In this document: piece by piece, positions 1 through 12,089 of the stretch
Layout: each line of letters starts with the position of its first letter
How positions within the stretch are numbered: position 1 is the stretch's first letter
Source of the DNA: Metellina segmentata
Lineage: Eukaryota > Arthropoda > Arachnida > Araneae > Tetragnathidae
Assembly (NCBI GenBank): GCA_947359465.1
Contig: OX375877.1
Location: forward strand, 29,461,235 to 29,525,234
DNA: 64,000 nt
Direction of reading: 5' to 3'
Position numbers and translations under genes: made by a program
Notes under the pieces: generated by a model
Told to the model about the DNA's origin: nothing
Databases searched by the model: none
The model's input: the letters and a program-made list of their open reading frames with translations, nothing else

Positions 1-2
1 AT

Positions 3-2669
3 TTGACTTTTAATCCTTTATCCGAATTGCCGATTTCCTTGATGGATGAAATTGAATTGCAACATATAAAAGATCCTAAAATAAGAAACGAGTTAGATAT
101 TTTGATTAGTGAATATAAGCCGCATAAAATTAAAGACACAGAAGTAAAAATGACTTTAATTTTAACTGATGATATACCGATTTGTCAGAGACCGCACCGA
201 ATGTCTTTAAAAGAACAGAAAATAGTTGAGGAACAAATACAAGTATGGTTAAAAGACGGAATAATTAAACCCTCCTGTTCTAACTACGCTTCACCCATTG
301 TTTTGTGTAAAAAGAAGGGTAATAATTCATACAGATTGTGCGTTGATTATCGATCGGTTAATCGAAAGTTAATCAAAGATAAGCATCCACTCCCATTAAT
401 TCAAGATGTTTTAGATTGCTTGGGAAACGCACAGGTATTTTCCACTTTGGACTTAAAAAACGCATTTTTCAACATACCAATGGACCCTAATTCGACACGT
501 TACACAGCATTTGTTACCCATGAAGGACAGTACGAATTCAATGTTGTACCTTTCGGATGTAGTAACTCACCAAGTGTTTTTGTGAGGTACATAAACACGG
601 TGTTTAGAGACTTAATTCGAGACAAGACTATAATAATTTACATGGATGATATTGTTATACCTTCCATTGATGAACAAGAAGGGCTGGAAAAAATCAAAAG
701 GGTTTTGAAGGTTGCGTCAGAATACGGCGTAATAATAAATTTTAAAAAGTGTCAATTTCTTCAACATAAGATAGAATTTCTCGGATACGTTATCGAGGGC
801 GGCAAAATTCAACCTTCCCCATCCAAGACGCGTGCAGTGAAAAATTTTCCCCAGCCGAAAAATGTAAAACAAGTCATGAGTTTTTTGGGTCTTTGCTCTT
901 ACTTTCGACAATTTGTCGGTGGATTTTCAAGAATTGCAAAACCATTAAGTGACCTGCTTCGAAATAATGTCGAATGGACATTTGGCTCTGAGCAAGTCAA
1001 AGCATTTGAAAGGCTAAAGGAAATTCTCTCAAGTAGTCCGGTATTGCATCTCTTTAGGCAAGGAGCAACCTTAGAATTACATACGGATGCTAGTAGCCAC
1101 GGCTTTGGAGCTGTTTTGCTTCAGCAAGCTCATGATGGGAAATTTCATCCCATTCACTTCATGAGCAAGAAGACTACTCCTCAACAAGAGAAGTATTGTT
1201 CTTACGAATTGGAAGTACTGGCTGTAATCGAGGCTTTGCGAAAATTTCGCTACTACTTGTTGGGTACTAAGTTCAAAATAGTGACCGATTGCGCTGCATT
1301 TCAGAGGACTATGCAGAAAAAAGAGCTTACACCAAAAATTGCTCGATGGGCATTGTCACTCGAAGAATATGATTATGAGGTTGTCCATAGATCAGGCACC
1401 CAAATGAAGCATGTGGATGCCCTAAGCAGGAACATATTGTTGATAACAACTCGTGCACAAGGAGAATTAACAACCCAAATAGAAGCTGCACAACATCAAG
1501 ATGATCACATTAAAGCAATTAAAACTCTAGTTGAAGAAGGACATGACAATGAACATTTCATTAAAGCAGGAATTGTGTACAAGTATGAGAATGGGAAAGA
1601 ACTACTAATGGTTCCTCAGGCGATGCAAAATAACATCATTAAAGACGTTCACAACAAAGGTCACTTTGGCGCTGCCAAGACAGAGGAAATTCTTAAGCAA
1701 CAGTTTTTTATTCCTAATGCAAGAAAACATGTTGAAATCGTTATTTCTAATTGCGTACAGTGCATCCTCTGCAATAGAAAACGTGGAAAAGGCGAAGGGT
1801 TTCTTAATCCAGTGCCGAAAGACAACGTTCCACTTGGGACTTACAATATCGACTTTTTGGGACCCCTTCCAACAACGAATAAAAGATACCAACATATTTT
1901 CTCGGTAGTCGATGCCTTTACGAAGTTTGTCTGGTTGTACCCAGTGAAATCTACCTCGGCTAGCGATGCTATCGAAAAGCTGAAATTACAACAAGCTACT
2001 TTTGGAAACCCATCACGAATAATTTCAGATAGGGGATCAGCGTTTACATCGAAGGAATTCACTGATTATTGTACTGATCAGGGAATTGAACATTGTAAAA
2101 TAACAACCGGAATTCCTAGAGGCAATGGGCAGGCAGAAAGGATTATTGGTCTGTTGATTCCTGTTCTTGCCAAACTTTCAATAGAGGAGCCTAGCAAATG
2201 GTTCAAATATGTTCCAAGTCTACAAAGTATCATAAACAGTACACCATCCAGAAGTACGAAGCATACGCCATTCGAACTGATGATTGGCATCACAATGAAA
2301 AATAAAGAAGATCTGAAGATAAAAGATATATTGGAAGAAGAGTATGAAAAGTCCATGATGAAGGAGAGAGAAGAATTACGCGAACAAGCAAAATACAATA
2401 TTTTCAAATTGCAACAGGAAAATAAACGTCAGTATAACAAAGGCAGAAAAAAATCTAGAGTGTACAAAGTAGGAGATCTAGTGGCCATTCAGCGTACGCA
2501 GTTTGGAGTTGGGCTTAAGCTGAAACCTAAATTTTTGGGACCCTATCGAATTGTAAAAGTGTCTCCTAATGACAGATATGCCATTGAAAAAGTGGGCGAT
2601 CATGAAGGTCCACGCCTAACTACTTCAGCAGCTGATTACATGAAACCCTGGCCCACTGGTCAACAGTAA
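3..2669 (+). CDS. Ty3/Gypsy pol polyprotein (5' part outside window)
   Basis: Long uninterrupted frame of about 888 codons, open at the left window edge, so protease and gag would lie upstream. Reverse transcriptase carries the YMDD active site at residues 213-216. RNase H follows, with its first aspartate near 362 (HTDASS), and a DALSR motif sits near 471-475. The integrase has an HHCC zinc finger (about 550-592) and a DDE core at D617, D676 and E712 with 35-residue D-E spacing. The C-terminal LGPYRI motif is the usual Gypsy integrase tail. It would copy element RNA into DNA and integrate it. The frame has no stops across 2.6 kb and all catalytic residues I can see are present, which suggests a recent insertion. 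The first in-window codon is TTG, so this is not the true start. Confidence 0.95.
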   Translation: MTFNPLSELPISLMDEIELQHIKDPKIRNELDILISEYKPHKIKDTEVKMTLILTDDIPICQRPHRMSLKEQKIVEEQIQVWLKDGIIKPSCSNYASPIVLCKKKGNNSYRLCVDYRSVNRKLIKDKHPLPLIQDVLDCLGNAQVFSTLDLKNAFFNIPMDPNSTRYTAFVTHEGQYEFNVVPFGCSNSPSVFVRYINTVFRDLIRDKTIIIYMDDIVIPSIDEQEGLEKIKRVLKVASEYGVIINFKKCQFLQHKIEFLGYVIEGGKIQPSPSKTRAVKNFPQPKNVKQVMSFLGLCSYFRQFVGGFSRIAKPLSDLLRNNVEWTFGSEQVKAFERLKEILSSSPVLHLFRQGATLELHTDASSHGFGAVLLQQAHDGKFHPIHFMSKKTTPQQEKYCSYELEVLAVIEALRKFRYYLLGTKFKIVTDCAAFQRTMQKKELTPKIARWALSLEEYDYEVVHRSGTQMKHVDALSRNILLITTRAQGELTTQIEAAQHQDDHIKAIKTLVEEGHDNEHFIKAGIVYKYENGKELLMVPQAMQNNIIKDVHNKGHFGAAKTEEILKQQFFIPNARKHVEIVISNCVQCILCNRKRGKGEGFLNPVPKDNVPLGTYNIDFLGPLPTTNKRYQHIFSVVDAFTKFVWLYPVKSTSASDAIEKLKLQQATFGNPSRIISDRGSAFTSKEFTDYCTDQGIEHCKITTGIPRGNGQAERIIGLLIPVLAKLSIEEPSKWFKYVPSLQSIINSTPSRSTKHTPFELMIGITMKNKEDLKIKDILEEEYEKSMMKEREELREQAKYNIFKLQQENKRQYNKGRKKSRVYKVGDLVAIQRTQFGVGLKLKPKFLGPYRIVKVSPNDRYAIEKVGDHEGPRLTTSAADYMKPWPTGQQ

Positions 2670-2815
2670 AAAAAAATATGTATATATGAGCCTTTTTTCC
2701 CTCTTTCTTTCTTCTTTTTTGTTTGTATTTTCAGATATGTGATAATGTTATGGCCTGTTTACTGATGTTGAAGACGGCGAATTTCGAGGACGAAATTACA
2801 GTCAGGATAGCCGAT

Positions 2816-3117
2816 TGTGGGATTGTGCGACGAGCGCGCCAAAGCCTGATACGTCCGCAGCAGTAACGCCACCTAGAGGAAGCGTCCGCTCAGAAGCGAC
2901 TGCAGCAATGAGACAGATGTTCCCCCAGACACCGAAGCTAGCAGTTGGGCAGACGGCCCATGACTTTTTAGGCAGATGGCCTCTTAGTTGTCGGATATTC
3001 TTAATTGTCAAAGATGTTTGTAAATATACTGTAAATACATTAATTTTGTAATTAAACTTAAATTTAAACTTTAAGAGTTATTTATCTTTTACCTTTTACG
3101 AACCCACATACATCACA
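2816..3117 (+). mobile_element. 3' LTR of the Gypsy element
   Basis: The sequence begins TGTGGGATTGTGCGA about 145 bp after the pol stop and ends TACATCACA, giving the TG...CA ends expected of an LTR, about 302 bp. A purine-rich stretch (ggacgaaattacag) lies just before it as a polypurine-tract candidate. The matching 5' LTR is outside the window, so the boundaries rest on termini and position alone. Confidence 0.7.
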
Positions 3118-3149
3118 TCTATAAGAAAAAGGAATATTATTTAAACACA

Positions 3150-3233
3150 AAATATTCTCAGCTAATTTTGCTAGGTAGCATTAAAAACAAGCTAACTCAA
3201 TGAAGCTTGCAAATAATGAATAAAGTGAACAAT
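3150..3233 (+). repeat. Left remnant of the ~147-bp tandem array
   Basis: The piece with tagcattaaaaacaagcta and caaataatgaataaagtgaac matches the repeat unit that resumes at 5405 on the far side of the pogo-like element. The array was therefore in place before that element inserted. Confidence 0.65.
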
Positions 3234-3234
3234 A

Positions 3235-5389
3235 GGGGAAGACGGGGTACAATGAAACATTACTTCTAAAATCAGTAAAATTTGTCACAGAAAGTTGCAA
3301 TTTATACATATGTTATTCAACTATAAGTTCCAATTACTGATGTGATTTGGATACATTCGCACTTCTACAACATTAGCAATAGAAGATTGTTGGCTTTTCA
3401 CCATTGAAAGTAAGTTTCTTTACTAAAAGTAATTTTGTTTCTTTTTCCTCGTTGTTACATGTAATAATTATTTTTTCTATACATTGTTATCTTTGTGTTG
3501 TTGTCTTCATACCTCCAAAACCAAAATTTAAAAAAATAAATATTAGAAGCTTGAATTTTTTTTTATTTAGTAACCTCAGTATGGGGTACAATGAAACATG
3601 TTTCATTGTGCCCCGGGTGAATGCATTTACTTGAAGTAATATATCACTGGTAAATATAATATCACTGATATAAAATAAGATATTACTGGTTGTCACTAAT
3701 CTAAATTAAACACTTTTACTAAGGAAATGGCAACACCTAACATTAATAAGAGAAGGCAACACTAAATCAAAACAGTAATCATTTTAAAAGCATGCAAAAT
3801 TAAACTTTTTTTTTTCTTCTAAAAAAAAGTACATTTCAATAGTAAGTTAGATTTTTTATATTCAAAAACATTTAAGAATAGTTTATTTCATAGGCATAAA
3901 CTGCACTTACTACAGGTCACAATCCTCCTAAAGTTCTCAGTCAAAGGGGCCAAAAACAAATAGGTCAATTAACTTCTGGTGAAAGGGGTGTTCTTGTTAC
4001 TATGTGTGGATTTATTAATGCTTCTGGAAATTCTATACCCCATTATTTAGTATTCCTAGAGTAAATTTCAAGTTTTGCATGTTGAATGGAGCTCCACGCG
4101 GGACTGCGGGTGATGCAACAAAATCGGGTTGGATGAATAGATATTTTTGTTAATGTTCTAACAGATTTCCAGGCAGATACATGCTGAACGAAAGAAAATC
4201 CAGTTCTACTAATAATGGACAATCATGAATCACATATTACGATTTCCCGTCTAAATTTTACAAAAGATAACAGAATTGTTGTTGTAACCCTGCCCCCCAT
4301 ACCAGTAACAAATTGCAGCTGCGCCTTTAGACAAAACTGTGTTCGTCACTTAAAAATTTCTTCAATCTAGCTGCAAATGATTGGATGCTGTGTAATCCCA
4401 GTCATACAATCTCTATCTATGTGATATCTTCTTTGCTTGGCACTGCTTATTTTCTTATCACCACAAAATATTACAAAAGGTTTTTCAGTGACTGGAATAT
4501 GGCCTTTCAATAGAGAAATGTTTTGTGAAGAAGATTATTTGTGCTCGTATGTGTCAGATAGGCCTTGTCCTACTGAAAATTATTCCAATGGTCAGATTAA
4601 TAAAACTGAAGACCAGATAGACAAAACCCAAGAATCAGAAGTGGTGGATCTTGCCATAAGTAAATCAGAATCACCGACTGCAGGTTGATCAACAAATGTT
4701 CATACACCATGCACTAGCTCTAAACCTGTGAGGAAATAGATTTATTCTCAAGAGATAAAACCTTACCCCAAGGCTGGTCCAAGAAAAGTAAGAGTAGGAA
4801 AACAGAAAAAAAAAGAGTTTAGTTCTAACCATACAAGTAAAAAATGCTCTGGTTAAGCAATTAGAAAGTAAAAAGGGGAAAAAAACTAAGAATGGATTGT
4901 TTTCAAAACAAACTCTGCCTCCTACAAACTCTGAAGATGACGATGATCCGGATTATTTTCCAGCTCCAGATGATCACAGAAGTACTAAGAATGAGATATC
5001 CACATAACAGTGTGACACAAGCAGTATCTGAATAAATTATTTTTTAATCAATGAGGGTGAACTGAAACATAAGCAAATATATTCTGTTGGAGAAATCATA
5101 AATTTAAATGAAGTTGAATGTGACAAAAAAAACTATATAGGGTGAAAATTGCTTGCATCATTTGGAGTGTTTCATTGTACCCCGCCATACGGGGTACAAT
5201 GAAACACTGCGAGACATTTACTTTTTGTTATTTTACAAACATAAAGATATTGTTTAGAACCTAATAAAAATTTATTTAAATGGGGAAAATACAAGATTAA
5301 AAGTATGCATTAATTATATTTTTGTGCTCACAAAATTGTGGATAGGAAAAAATAATTAGTAAATTTTGTTTCATTGTACCCCGTCTACG
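3235..5389 (+). mobile_element. Pogo/Tigger-like DNA transposon, decayed
   Basis: Inverted ends share AGACGGGGTACAATGAAAC (about 3240-3258 and 5368-5385) and are flanked by TA. The core GGGGTACAATGAAAC occurs six times: once at each end and as two internal head-to-head palindromes near 3582-3615 and 5168-5206. The element carries a broken DDE_1-type transposase and sits inside a tandem array. TA duplication and transposase type place it in the Tc1/mariner/pogo superfamily. Confidence 0.8.
3909..4688 (+). pseudogene. Pogo/Tigger (DDE_1, jerky-like) transposase remnant
   Basis: Across several frames the translation shows family blocks in the right order: TTGHNPPKV, LTSGERGVLVT, HYLVFPRV, then LLIMDNHESH (second catalytic aspartate region) and the C-terminal signature TGIWPFNREMF near 4490-4530. 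An 83-codon open piece (4437-4688) preserves only the C-terminus. Stops and frameshifts interrupt the rest, and no N-terminal CENP-B-type DNA-binding domain is readable. It would have cut and pasted the surrounding element and is now inactive. Confidence 0.8.
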
Positions 5390-5404
5390 TATTTAATATT
5401 CAAA

Positions 5405-6345
5405 TATGTGAATAAACAAAACTTTTCACTGCCCACCAAAAAGGGAATTTAGTTGAGTAGCATTTATAAACAAGCAAACGCAACACGATTCACCACTTAG
5501 CATAGCAAGCAAATAATATATACATTATTAGGAATTACACCATAAAAAGCAATTAATATTTAAGGAGTTGAATTTGCCACACAGGTAAAACATAACATGC
5601 TATTGACTACAACCTAGGTTCAATCCCAAAGAGAAAGATGCCAGAAGTGTTGATTTTTTATGGTGCAAGGGCCATATTTGGCCTTGTTGCAATAGATGCA
5701 TGATGTACAACATCAAGTAATACATGCACAAAATAAAATTTTTACTGGCACAGAAGAGAGAAATACAATTACAGAGGACTCACACCTGTACTTCCTACAA
5801 CTCACAGGTTGCTAGTGCAGTGGGCATAATCATTGTGCCACAACCAAGGGACAACCTAATCATTTACCATATCAACTTAAAAACAAGCTAACCCAAAGTT
5901 ATTCACCATTTAACGAAGCAAATGAACAGTACAAAAAAGGGATATAAATGAATAAAATATGCAACTGACCGAGAATTTTCATCTGCCCGTCAAAAAGTCA
6001 ATTCCGTTGGGTAGCACTTAATAACAAGCTAACTCAACGTTACTAACTATTTAACGAAGCAAATGAACAATACAACACAATACACATAAAGGAATAAAAT
6101 ACGTAAAATATGCAACTGACAGAGGATTTTTATCTGCGCGCCAAAAAGTCAATTCCGTTGGATAGCACTTAAAAACAAGCTAACTCAACGTTATTCACAA
6201 TTTAGCACAGCAAGGGAACAATACATTTCAAAACGGGATATAAAATGCAGGAAAAATAAGTAAATGAAGAGCCTTCATCTGTCCGTCAAAAAGTTTATTC
6301 CGTAGGATAGCATTTAAATACAAGCTAACTTAAAGGAACAAAACA
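5405..6345 (+). repeat. Tandem array, unit about 145-151 bp
   Basis: Successive units contain the phrase attccgttgg-tagcac followed by aacaagctaactcaacg. The phrase begins at 6001, 6152 and 6297, giving periods of 151 and 145 bp. More diverged units occur from 5405 to 5530 and near 5870. There is no open reading frame. A stretch around 5560-5850 does not fit the unit and may be a separate insertion. Confidence 0.75.
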
Positions 6346-6539
6346 ATTTGCGAAACAAATGGATAGGAATGAAAATCTTCAATAAATTAAAATATTATTG
6401 CTTACTAAAATTTGGCTTCTAAATAGAAAACATTTGGTCGGCACACAAAAGACCACTACTCAAAATTCCTTGTCCTTCCGCTTTCATCTATAACAATCCA
6501 AATGGCAAATGCTGATCTACAGCAGGACTGCTAGAATCC

Positions 6540-6674
6540 TACATTAAATTGGCGACAAGAATAGCGAAATCACCAAAGAAAGTTTGCTCATGCGCATTGC
6601 ATTTTCGGCTCCTTCGAAATGTCTCGCTTGTCTGGAGTTCTTACTCCATTGAGGCGCTCGTAATAGCGCCAAGA
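6540..6674 (+). promoter_or_regulatory. Candidate promoter/5' untranslated exon of the LicD-like gene
   Basis: This GC-richer patch in A+T-rich DNA contains tgcgcattgcat, an NRF1-like motif, and ends in a near-perfect splice donor, AAGA|GTAAGTAC at 6674/6675. The next convincing acceptor ahead of a host coding exon is at 13506. Joining them would make a 6.8-kb 5'UTR intron. This is inference from splice signals and base composition only. Confidence 0.35.
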
Positions 6675-8390
6675 GTAAGTACAGCCTGTATGTGTTGATA
6701 TTTTCTTCATTATTGGCGTACTCATGTCATGTGATAAATACAGGTATAAACATTACATCTTTGTGATTTTTGTGACATGACTTTAAAATCGGTTTGTCCT
6801 TGTATGCTTTTTCTTGATTATTGAAACATTTCAATGTATTACAAGAATTTGCAAAGCATTGAAATGTTTTGGAGTTCTATTGATGCTTTCTTAAACAAGA
6901 TTATGTAATGCATTATATGTTGTCTTTGTCAAAACGAATATGTGTAGCAATTCAAAGCTCAATTTAAAAATTTGTTTAAATATAAACTACTTTATGTTGT
7001 GATAAATTTCAAAATTTTTCTACGGTTCGCACTCTTATTCCAAAGAAATATTTATTCGATGTGGTGACCTTTGCATAATCTGGGTCTAAATTTAGAAGAT
7101 CCATAAAAAGGTGTTCCCTGATAAAACGGTGAATATGCTGGTTCCTAAATCCTTATGAATAACTTGCAAGACAGTCTGTAGGCTTTGAAAAACTTTCATA
7201 CAATGGTGAGAAAAATTGATTGTTTATAATATATGTTATGTTTCCTGACACATAAAATAACCTCAAATTTTTACATTTATAAAAAAGAATGAACCAGTTC
7301 ATGTCAGTAATTGACTACTGCACATTGCTCATTAAAACAAGCAAACTATCTTATAGAGCGAAAGGACTACCAGAATAAATGGTTACCAATATGAAGTTCA
7401 CTAATTCGTCTTTTATTGATAAAAATAAAGCCATTTGTTAAATCATTGGGATCTATGAGTATATACAACGATATAGTCTTGTTCTGATGAGTGATGTCTC
7501 AATCTGAATTCATCTCAATTTGATTTCTTATTTTGAACTAAAATTTGGCATAAGTGTATCATTAATTTTGATATGCATAGTAATTTTTCATTTTAAAATT
7601 ATTTTTGAGTCAAACATTGTGGTCAATCCACTTGTAGAACAAAACAGCATGTTTTTGAGTAATTGACAAGTTCAGTCAGTTACTGTATTTTTTATGTAAT
7701 CCTTGTTGAAAAATTTGGAGTTACATATTTATATATTGTCTGTAGCTATTGTCATTGTTTCTATTACTGTAAACTTAATATGTCCATATCCTTTTCAGGA
7801 ATAATTTTGATCAACTGAAAACCCAAGTCGTTTAAACCCTACTTCAATTATAAGTGGGGTCGAATACCCCCAATGGTAAGTTGAATCATCATTGTTAATC
7901 AATGAGAAATTACTTATAGTTTCATTGAAGTGGTATTTGATTTCATAATATGTAAGTACATTTTGAATTAACTGTGATAAATTCAAGTTTACTTGAGTAA
8001 AAGTGATTTTATTAAGTTACAAGGCACCATGCAGTTAATAATTTTAATCACTACTATTTATACTTATTCAACCTTTGATGAGGAGTGCAATTTCTTGACA
8101 ATTTTTTTATACCACATAATAAAAAAATATTTTTTTGCAATCAGAAATTAAAATTTTTTAGTTAAGGCATTAGTAATCAGTAGTTAAGTTCCTAAACATT
8201 TTTAGAGCTTCTTCCACTCATAGGTGTAACTAGGGTTATTGAATGGATTGGTCTTCCCAGAAAGTATGGTCTGTAGCTGTACCCCAGTAAAAAAAGAGAC
8301 GAATAAATTAATATTTTTCAATAATCTCTATATTAAGAAAAAATTACCGCCACTGCTGTCGCAGGATTGAGAATGGTTTTTTTCACCCGA
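6675..8390. other. A+T-rich non-coding stretch
   Basis: I see no credible coding sequence, RNA gene or clear repeat boundary. It probably belongs to the first intron of the LicD-like gene. Confidence 0.5.
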
Positions 8391-8754
8391 TTCTTAGACC
8401 GTTTCCTGAGAAAGTACAAATCAGAAAATTACGAAATTAACATGGTTTGTTCTAAAATGTACAGGGAACACGAAGAAAAAGTTTTTTTGCTATGTGGCTA
8501 TTAGTTCAGGGTGCATTAAGTGTTAAAGTTTAAAAAAAGTGAAATCACTTGTGAAAGGAGTGTTGGTTTGCGAAGCAAACCAAATGGGATTACGTAACAA
8601 TCACAGGGGGTTGTCAAGTATTAGTGAGCAGGGAGCAGAGCCATTGCTGTGACGTCATGGACGGGAATGTCAAATCAGGATTATACGAATTATTAAGATA
8701 GTTTCGCTGTCACAGGAGATTGACTCAGCGAAAGGAGTGTATGTTTCGTAGCAA

Positions 8755-9260
8755 TTCCCAAGGGTTGACGAGCAAGTTGTGGAGTCCCCTTGTTTAGTAT
8801 ATAAATATGGTTAATGTATATTATTAATTAAAATATTCTTTAATTTAGATTTGATTATAAAAATCAAAAAATTTTTTATTTATACAATATTTGCCAGATG
8901 ACTTTATGGTAAATTTTAAAACACAAAACTTTTAAATTAGAAATTAAAACATCGATATTTTAATGTCCGTTTCAATTTTTTCTGACCTTAGATTAAATTT
9001 GATTCGCTTGAAGCACATCGGTAAAAAGTCTCTCTATTTCAACTCTGCCACCTATGAGTGTTCATAATTTTTTTAAATGTATTAACTATATACTTGTGAA
9101 TAACTACATGGAATCATATTATTAATTATGAGTTTTAAGACATAATATCATCCATCAGTGTTGGTAAAAACTTTAATAGAGAAGATATCTCACTTCTAAT
9201 GTCAACAAGAAGAAAAATAACTTATACTTTCCATGGTTACATTTCTATTGAATTTTATAC
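8755..9260 (+). repeat. Dispersed repeat with hairpin end (copy 1)
   Basis: From gacgagcaagttgtggagtcccc through gcttgaagcacatcggta to tttctattgaatttt this matches, on the opposite strand, the block at 42955-43340. Shared phrases in order are caatatttgccagatg, ttagaaattaaaac, gcttgaagcacatcggta, acttgtgaataactacatg, catcagtgttggta and aatgtcaacaag. This copy has about 60 bp of extra A+T sequence near 8815-8875. There is no coding capacity. The hairpin end resembles non-autonomous Helitron termini, but the class is not settled. Confidence 0.7.
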
Positions 9261-10760
9261 CAGGGTGTCAAGCTGAAATTTAGTAGGGTGATTCTTCTTA
9301 TACCATAGGGGTGCACTAAGAAAGGATTTTGAAAAATTTGAATCCTAAGAGGCCTAAAATTGACCTAAGGCCTAAGCCAAAAGCAATTTGAAATCGCCAT
9401 AGAAATAACATTGAGTATAAAACGATTGCTGTACGCATCTCAGACTGCTTTACCAGTGTTGATCGAAAAACAATTTTCTCAAAACAAATTCTAATGTTTA
9501 TGTTTGAACTGAATTTTTACTTCTTCCCATGATGAAAATAATATTTATAAATATTTGATTGACGAAGAAGAATATTTAGAACATTTAATTTCATATTTAC
9601 TTAAATTTTATAATGGAGCGAAAAGCCAAACGATAAACTCATTGATCATAAAAGCGTAATTTTGCTACTCGGTATCTGGCAACCTCAAAATTAATGTTTC
9701 ATTTTTTAATTGGATTTATAATTATGTTTTGGTGTATTTGAGTTGAAAACGAGATGGTTATGATCATATTTGAGGATTCCCAAGTATTATAAATATGTGT
9801 TCTTTTTTGCTTATAAATCATTGTCTTCATCAATATTGTTCAAGCTTTTTGTCGAATTGTTTTACTTCAGAATATATTCAGGAAGTCAAAATTCAACATG
9901 CTAGGACAGGTTTTATTTTCAGAATTCTGCCTTTTTTAAGGATTGGAATTTGTTTCTGTTTGCTTATGTGTTCCGGTATATTACGTATTCCAGAAATATT
10001 ATTTAGGAGTTGGATTTTATTTATTTGTTTTCTGCAAAATATCACTAGATATGGGTACTTCCGTGGTGGTACATGTACATTTCCACCAACTTTCTTTAAA
10101 TCTTTGGTTAAATACGTAATAGTGTGTAGATTAAAAATAAAAAAATTTTACAAATCAAAATATTTTTTAAGTGTGTAATTTATTATTTTAAAATGAAATG
10201 AAAAATTTCAAAAATAACTTTAAAATCAGATGGGTTACGTTAAATTAAAACTGGTAGTCATACTTTGTAGTTCAAAATATATTTCAAGATTCTGATATAG
10301 CTTTTCATTCAAAGACGGTTAAAATAAACTAAATTTCATTTGTTTTTCGTGTTTCATGGGTGTTATTGAAAGCTTACGCCATAGTCAAGTAACTACATCT
10401 ATCATTCTAAATAGATACATGCTTTCCATTTAGAAACCAAATTTCTTATCTTAAAAATTACCATAAGGGTTCAATTTAAAACTGTATGTGTGTTGGGGAA
10501 AAGGAAATTTTTAACAAGACTTTGTTGATCTTGAAATAATATCACACTAAGTAATTTTGAAAAATTGAAATTTTATGTCTTAAGAGACAGAAAGTTGAGG
10601 TTGCTTACTCTATTTATTGATGCTGTTCTTATGCAACTTAGATACATGTGAATCGTCTTGCGTTTTCTTTTTGTAAAAGCGCTGTAAAATCAACCTTCTG
10701 TTTATTAAAAAATTGTTATTGATTGGGTTTAATTTTTCTACTCTGATGACATGTATTTCT
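9261..10760. other. A+T-rich non-coding stretch
   Basis: A 127-codon open frame at 9795-10178 has biased, low-complexity composition and no recognisable domain, so I do not call it a gene. Nothing else was identified. Confidence 0.5.
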
Positions 10761-10764
10761 AACA

Positions 10765-11515
10765 AAAGCTTTGTTATTCCACATGCCACTGAATGGAATT
10801 TTCTGGAAAAAAGTACTGTTTGCTTCAAATTAAATAATTTACGAATGCCTTACAATTTTTAGCCCCCTTGGACATATAGAACGAGGGGTTAATATGTAGC
10901 CTATCATATCCGCAGGATTCTAAAATATAAGTGTATCAAATGTGTGGATTGGTCTAAAGGTGGATTAGTATAAATAACAGACAAACGTCAACTCTGATAT
11001 ATCTAACAGAAGTTCCATTATTCCACCTGCAGCAGAATGGAATTTTCAAGAAAAATTGTGTTTGCTTCAAACTAAATTAGTAACAAATGCTGTAACAATT
11101 TAACTTACCATCTTCTCATATTGATGATGAAATTCGAAAATATCGCATACTAGGTGAAAGAATGGCACAGTGAAAACATATTCATAGAAAAACTATGTGC
11201 AAGACTATCCACCGAAAATTCGCCATTTTTACTGAAATTGTATGCACAGGAATATTTGTAGTTACTCAAAAACTTAAAATCAACTTCAGCAGAAGTGTGA
11301 CGAATATGAAATGGATTATATGGTTGGATGTAACATACATGCATATTTGCATCCAAAGTAAATTGTAGAAGCAATGGAGAAGTTAAATTGGTGTTAAATT
11401 TTTTTTCCTGCACACTTAAATGATACTAACATTCTTTTATGAATTTGAATTGATGATGACTTTTCAATCAACATATTATTAATTCAACCCGAGCAAAGCC
11501 GGGTATTTCTGCTAG
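10765..11515 (+). mobile_element. Helitron-like 3' end with internal duplication
   Basis: The segment ends in a hairpin (acccgagcaaagccgggt), then atttctg and CTAG followed by T at about 11488-11516. This is the Helitron 3' architecture: a short GC hairpin roughly 10 nt before CTRR. Upstream, two direct copies of a ~90-bp unit (10765-10860 and 11005-11105) share attccac, gaatggaattttc and tttgcttcaaa. I could not place the 5' TC end and saw no Rep/helicase sequence, so any element here is non-autonomous or truncated. Confidence 0.5.
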
Positions 11516-12089
11516 TATACTGGAAACAGTAATGTAAACACACAAGTATAGGAAGTAAAGTTTTTTGAGGTATTTGTCAGTTAGCTTATTCTTGTGGTGT
11601 GCAATAGAGATTAAAGAGTAGAAATATGCATTGTCACACACACACACACAGCCATTAAAATGTCAGCTGGAAAAAAGATCCAATATGAATTAAAAGTAAG
11701 TGAAAATTCATTTAGTATTGCTGCTCGGCAGTTTTATTATTAGAATTTACTATAGTCTGATTATTTCTCTGTCCTCTATTCTACTTCTCACGCTATAGTT
11801 TAGGTCTGTCACTTACTAAATTTTGATTGATTTTTATCAATTGATAAATTTGTTAGCATGATAATGTAATGTACTCAAGAAAAACTATGTAGGATGTCAA
11901 CTTGGGTTTTAAAGTTAAACAAATGTTAGGTAAATATTGATTTACCATGTCACAAACTCAATTTTTTTATTTTCCTAATTTATTTATAATTATTGTAAAA
12001 ACAGTGTTTAGGGCCCACAGAAATTGGAATAAAAAAAAATCTGATTTAAATAAAAAAATCCAATGAATTGATTTTTTACACCCTGTTTT
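11516..12089. other. A+T-rich non-coding stretch with short CA microsatellite
   Basis: A short CA run lies at 11636-11650. Nothing else is recognisable. Confidence 0.5.

Noticed and set aside
9795..10178. 127-codon open frame
   Set aside because: Biased phenylalanine/isoleucine-rich composition typical of A+T-rich DNA, no domain, no splice or promoter context.
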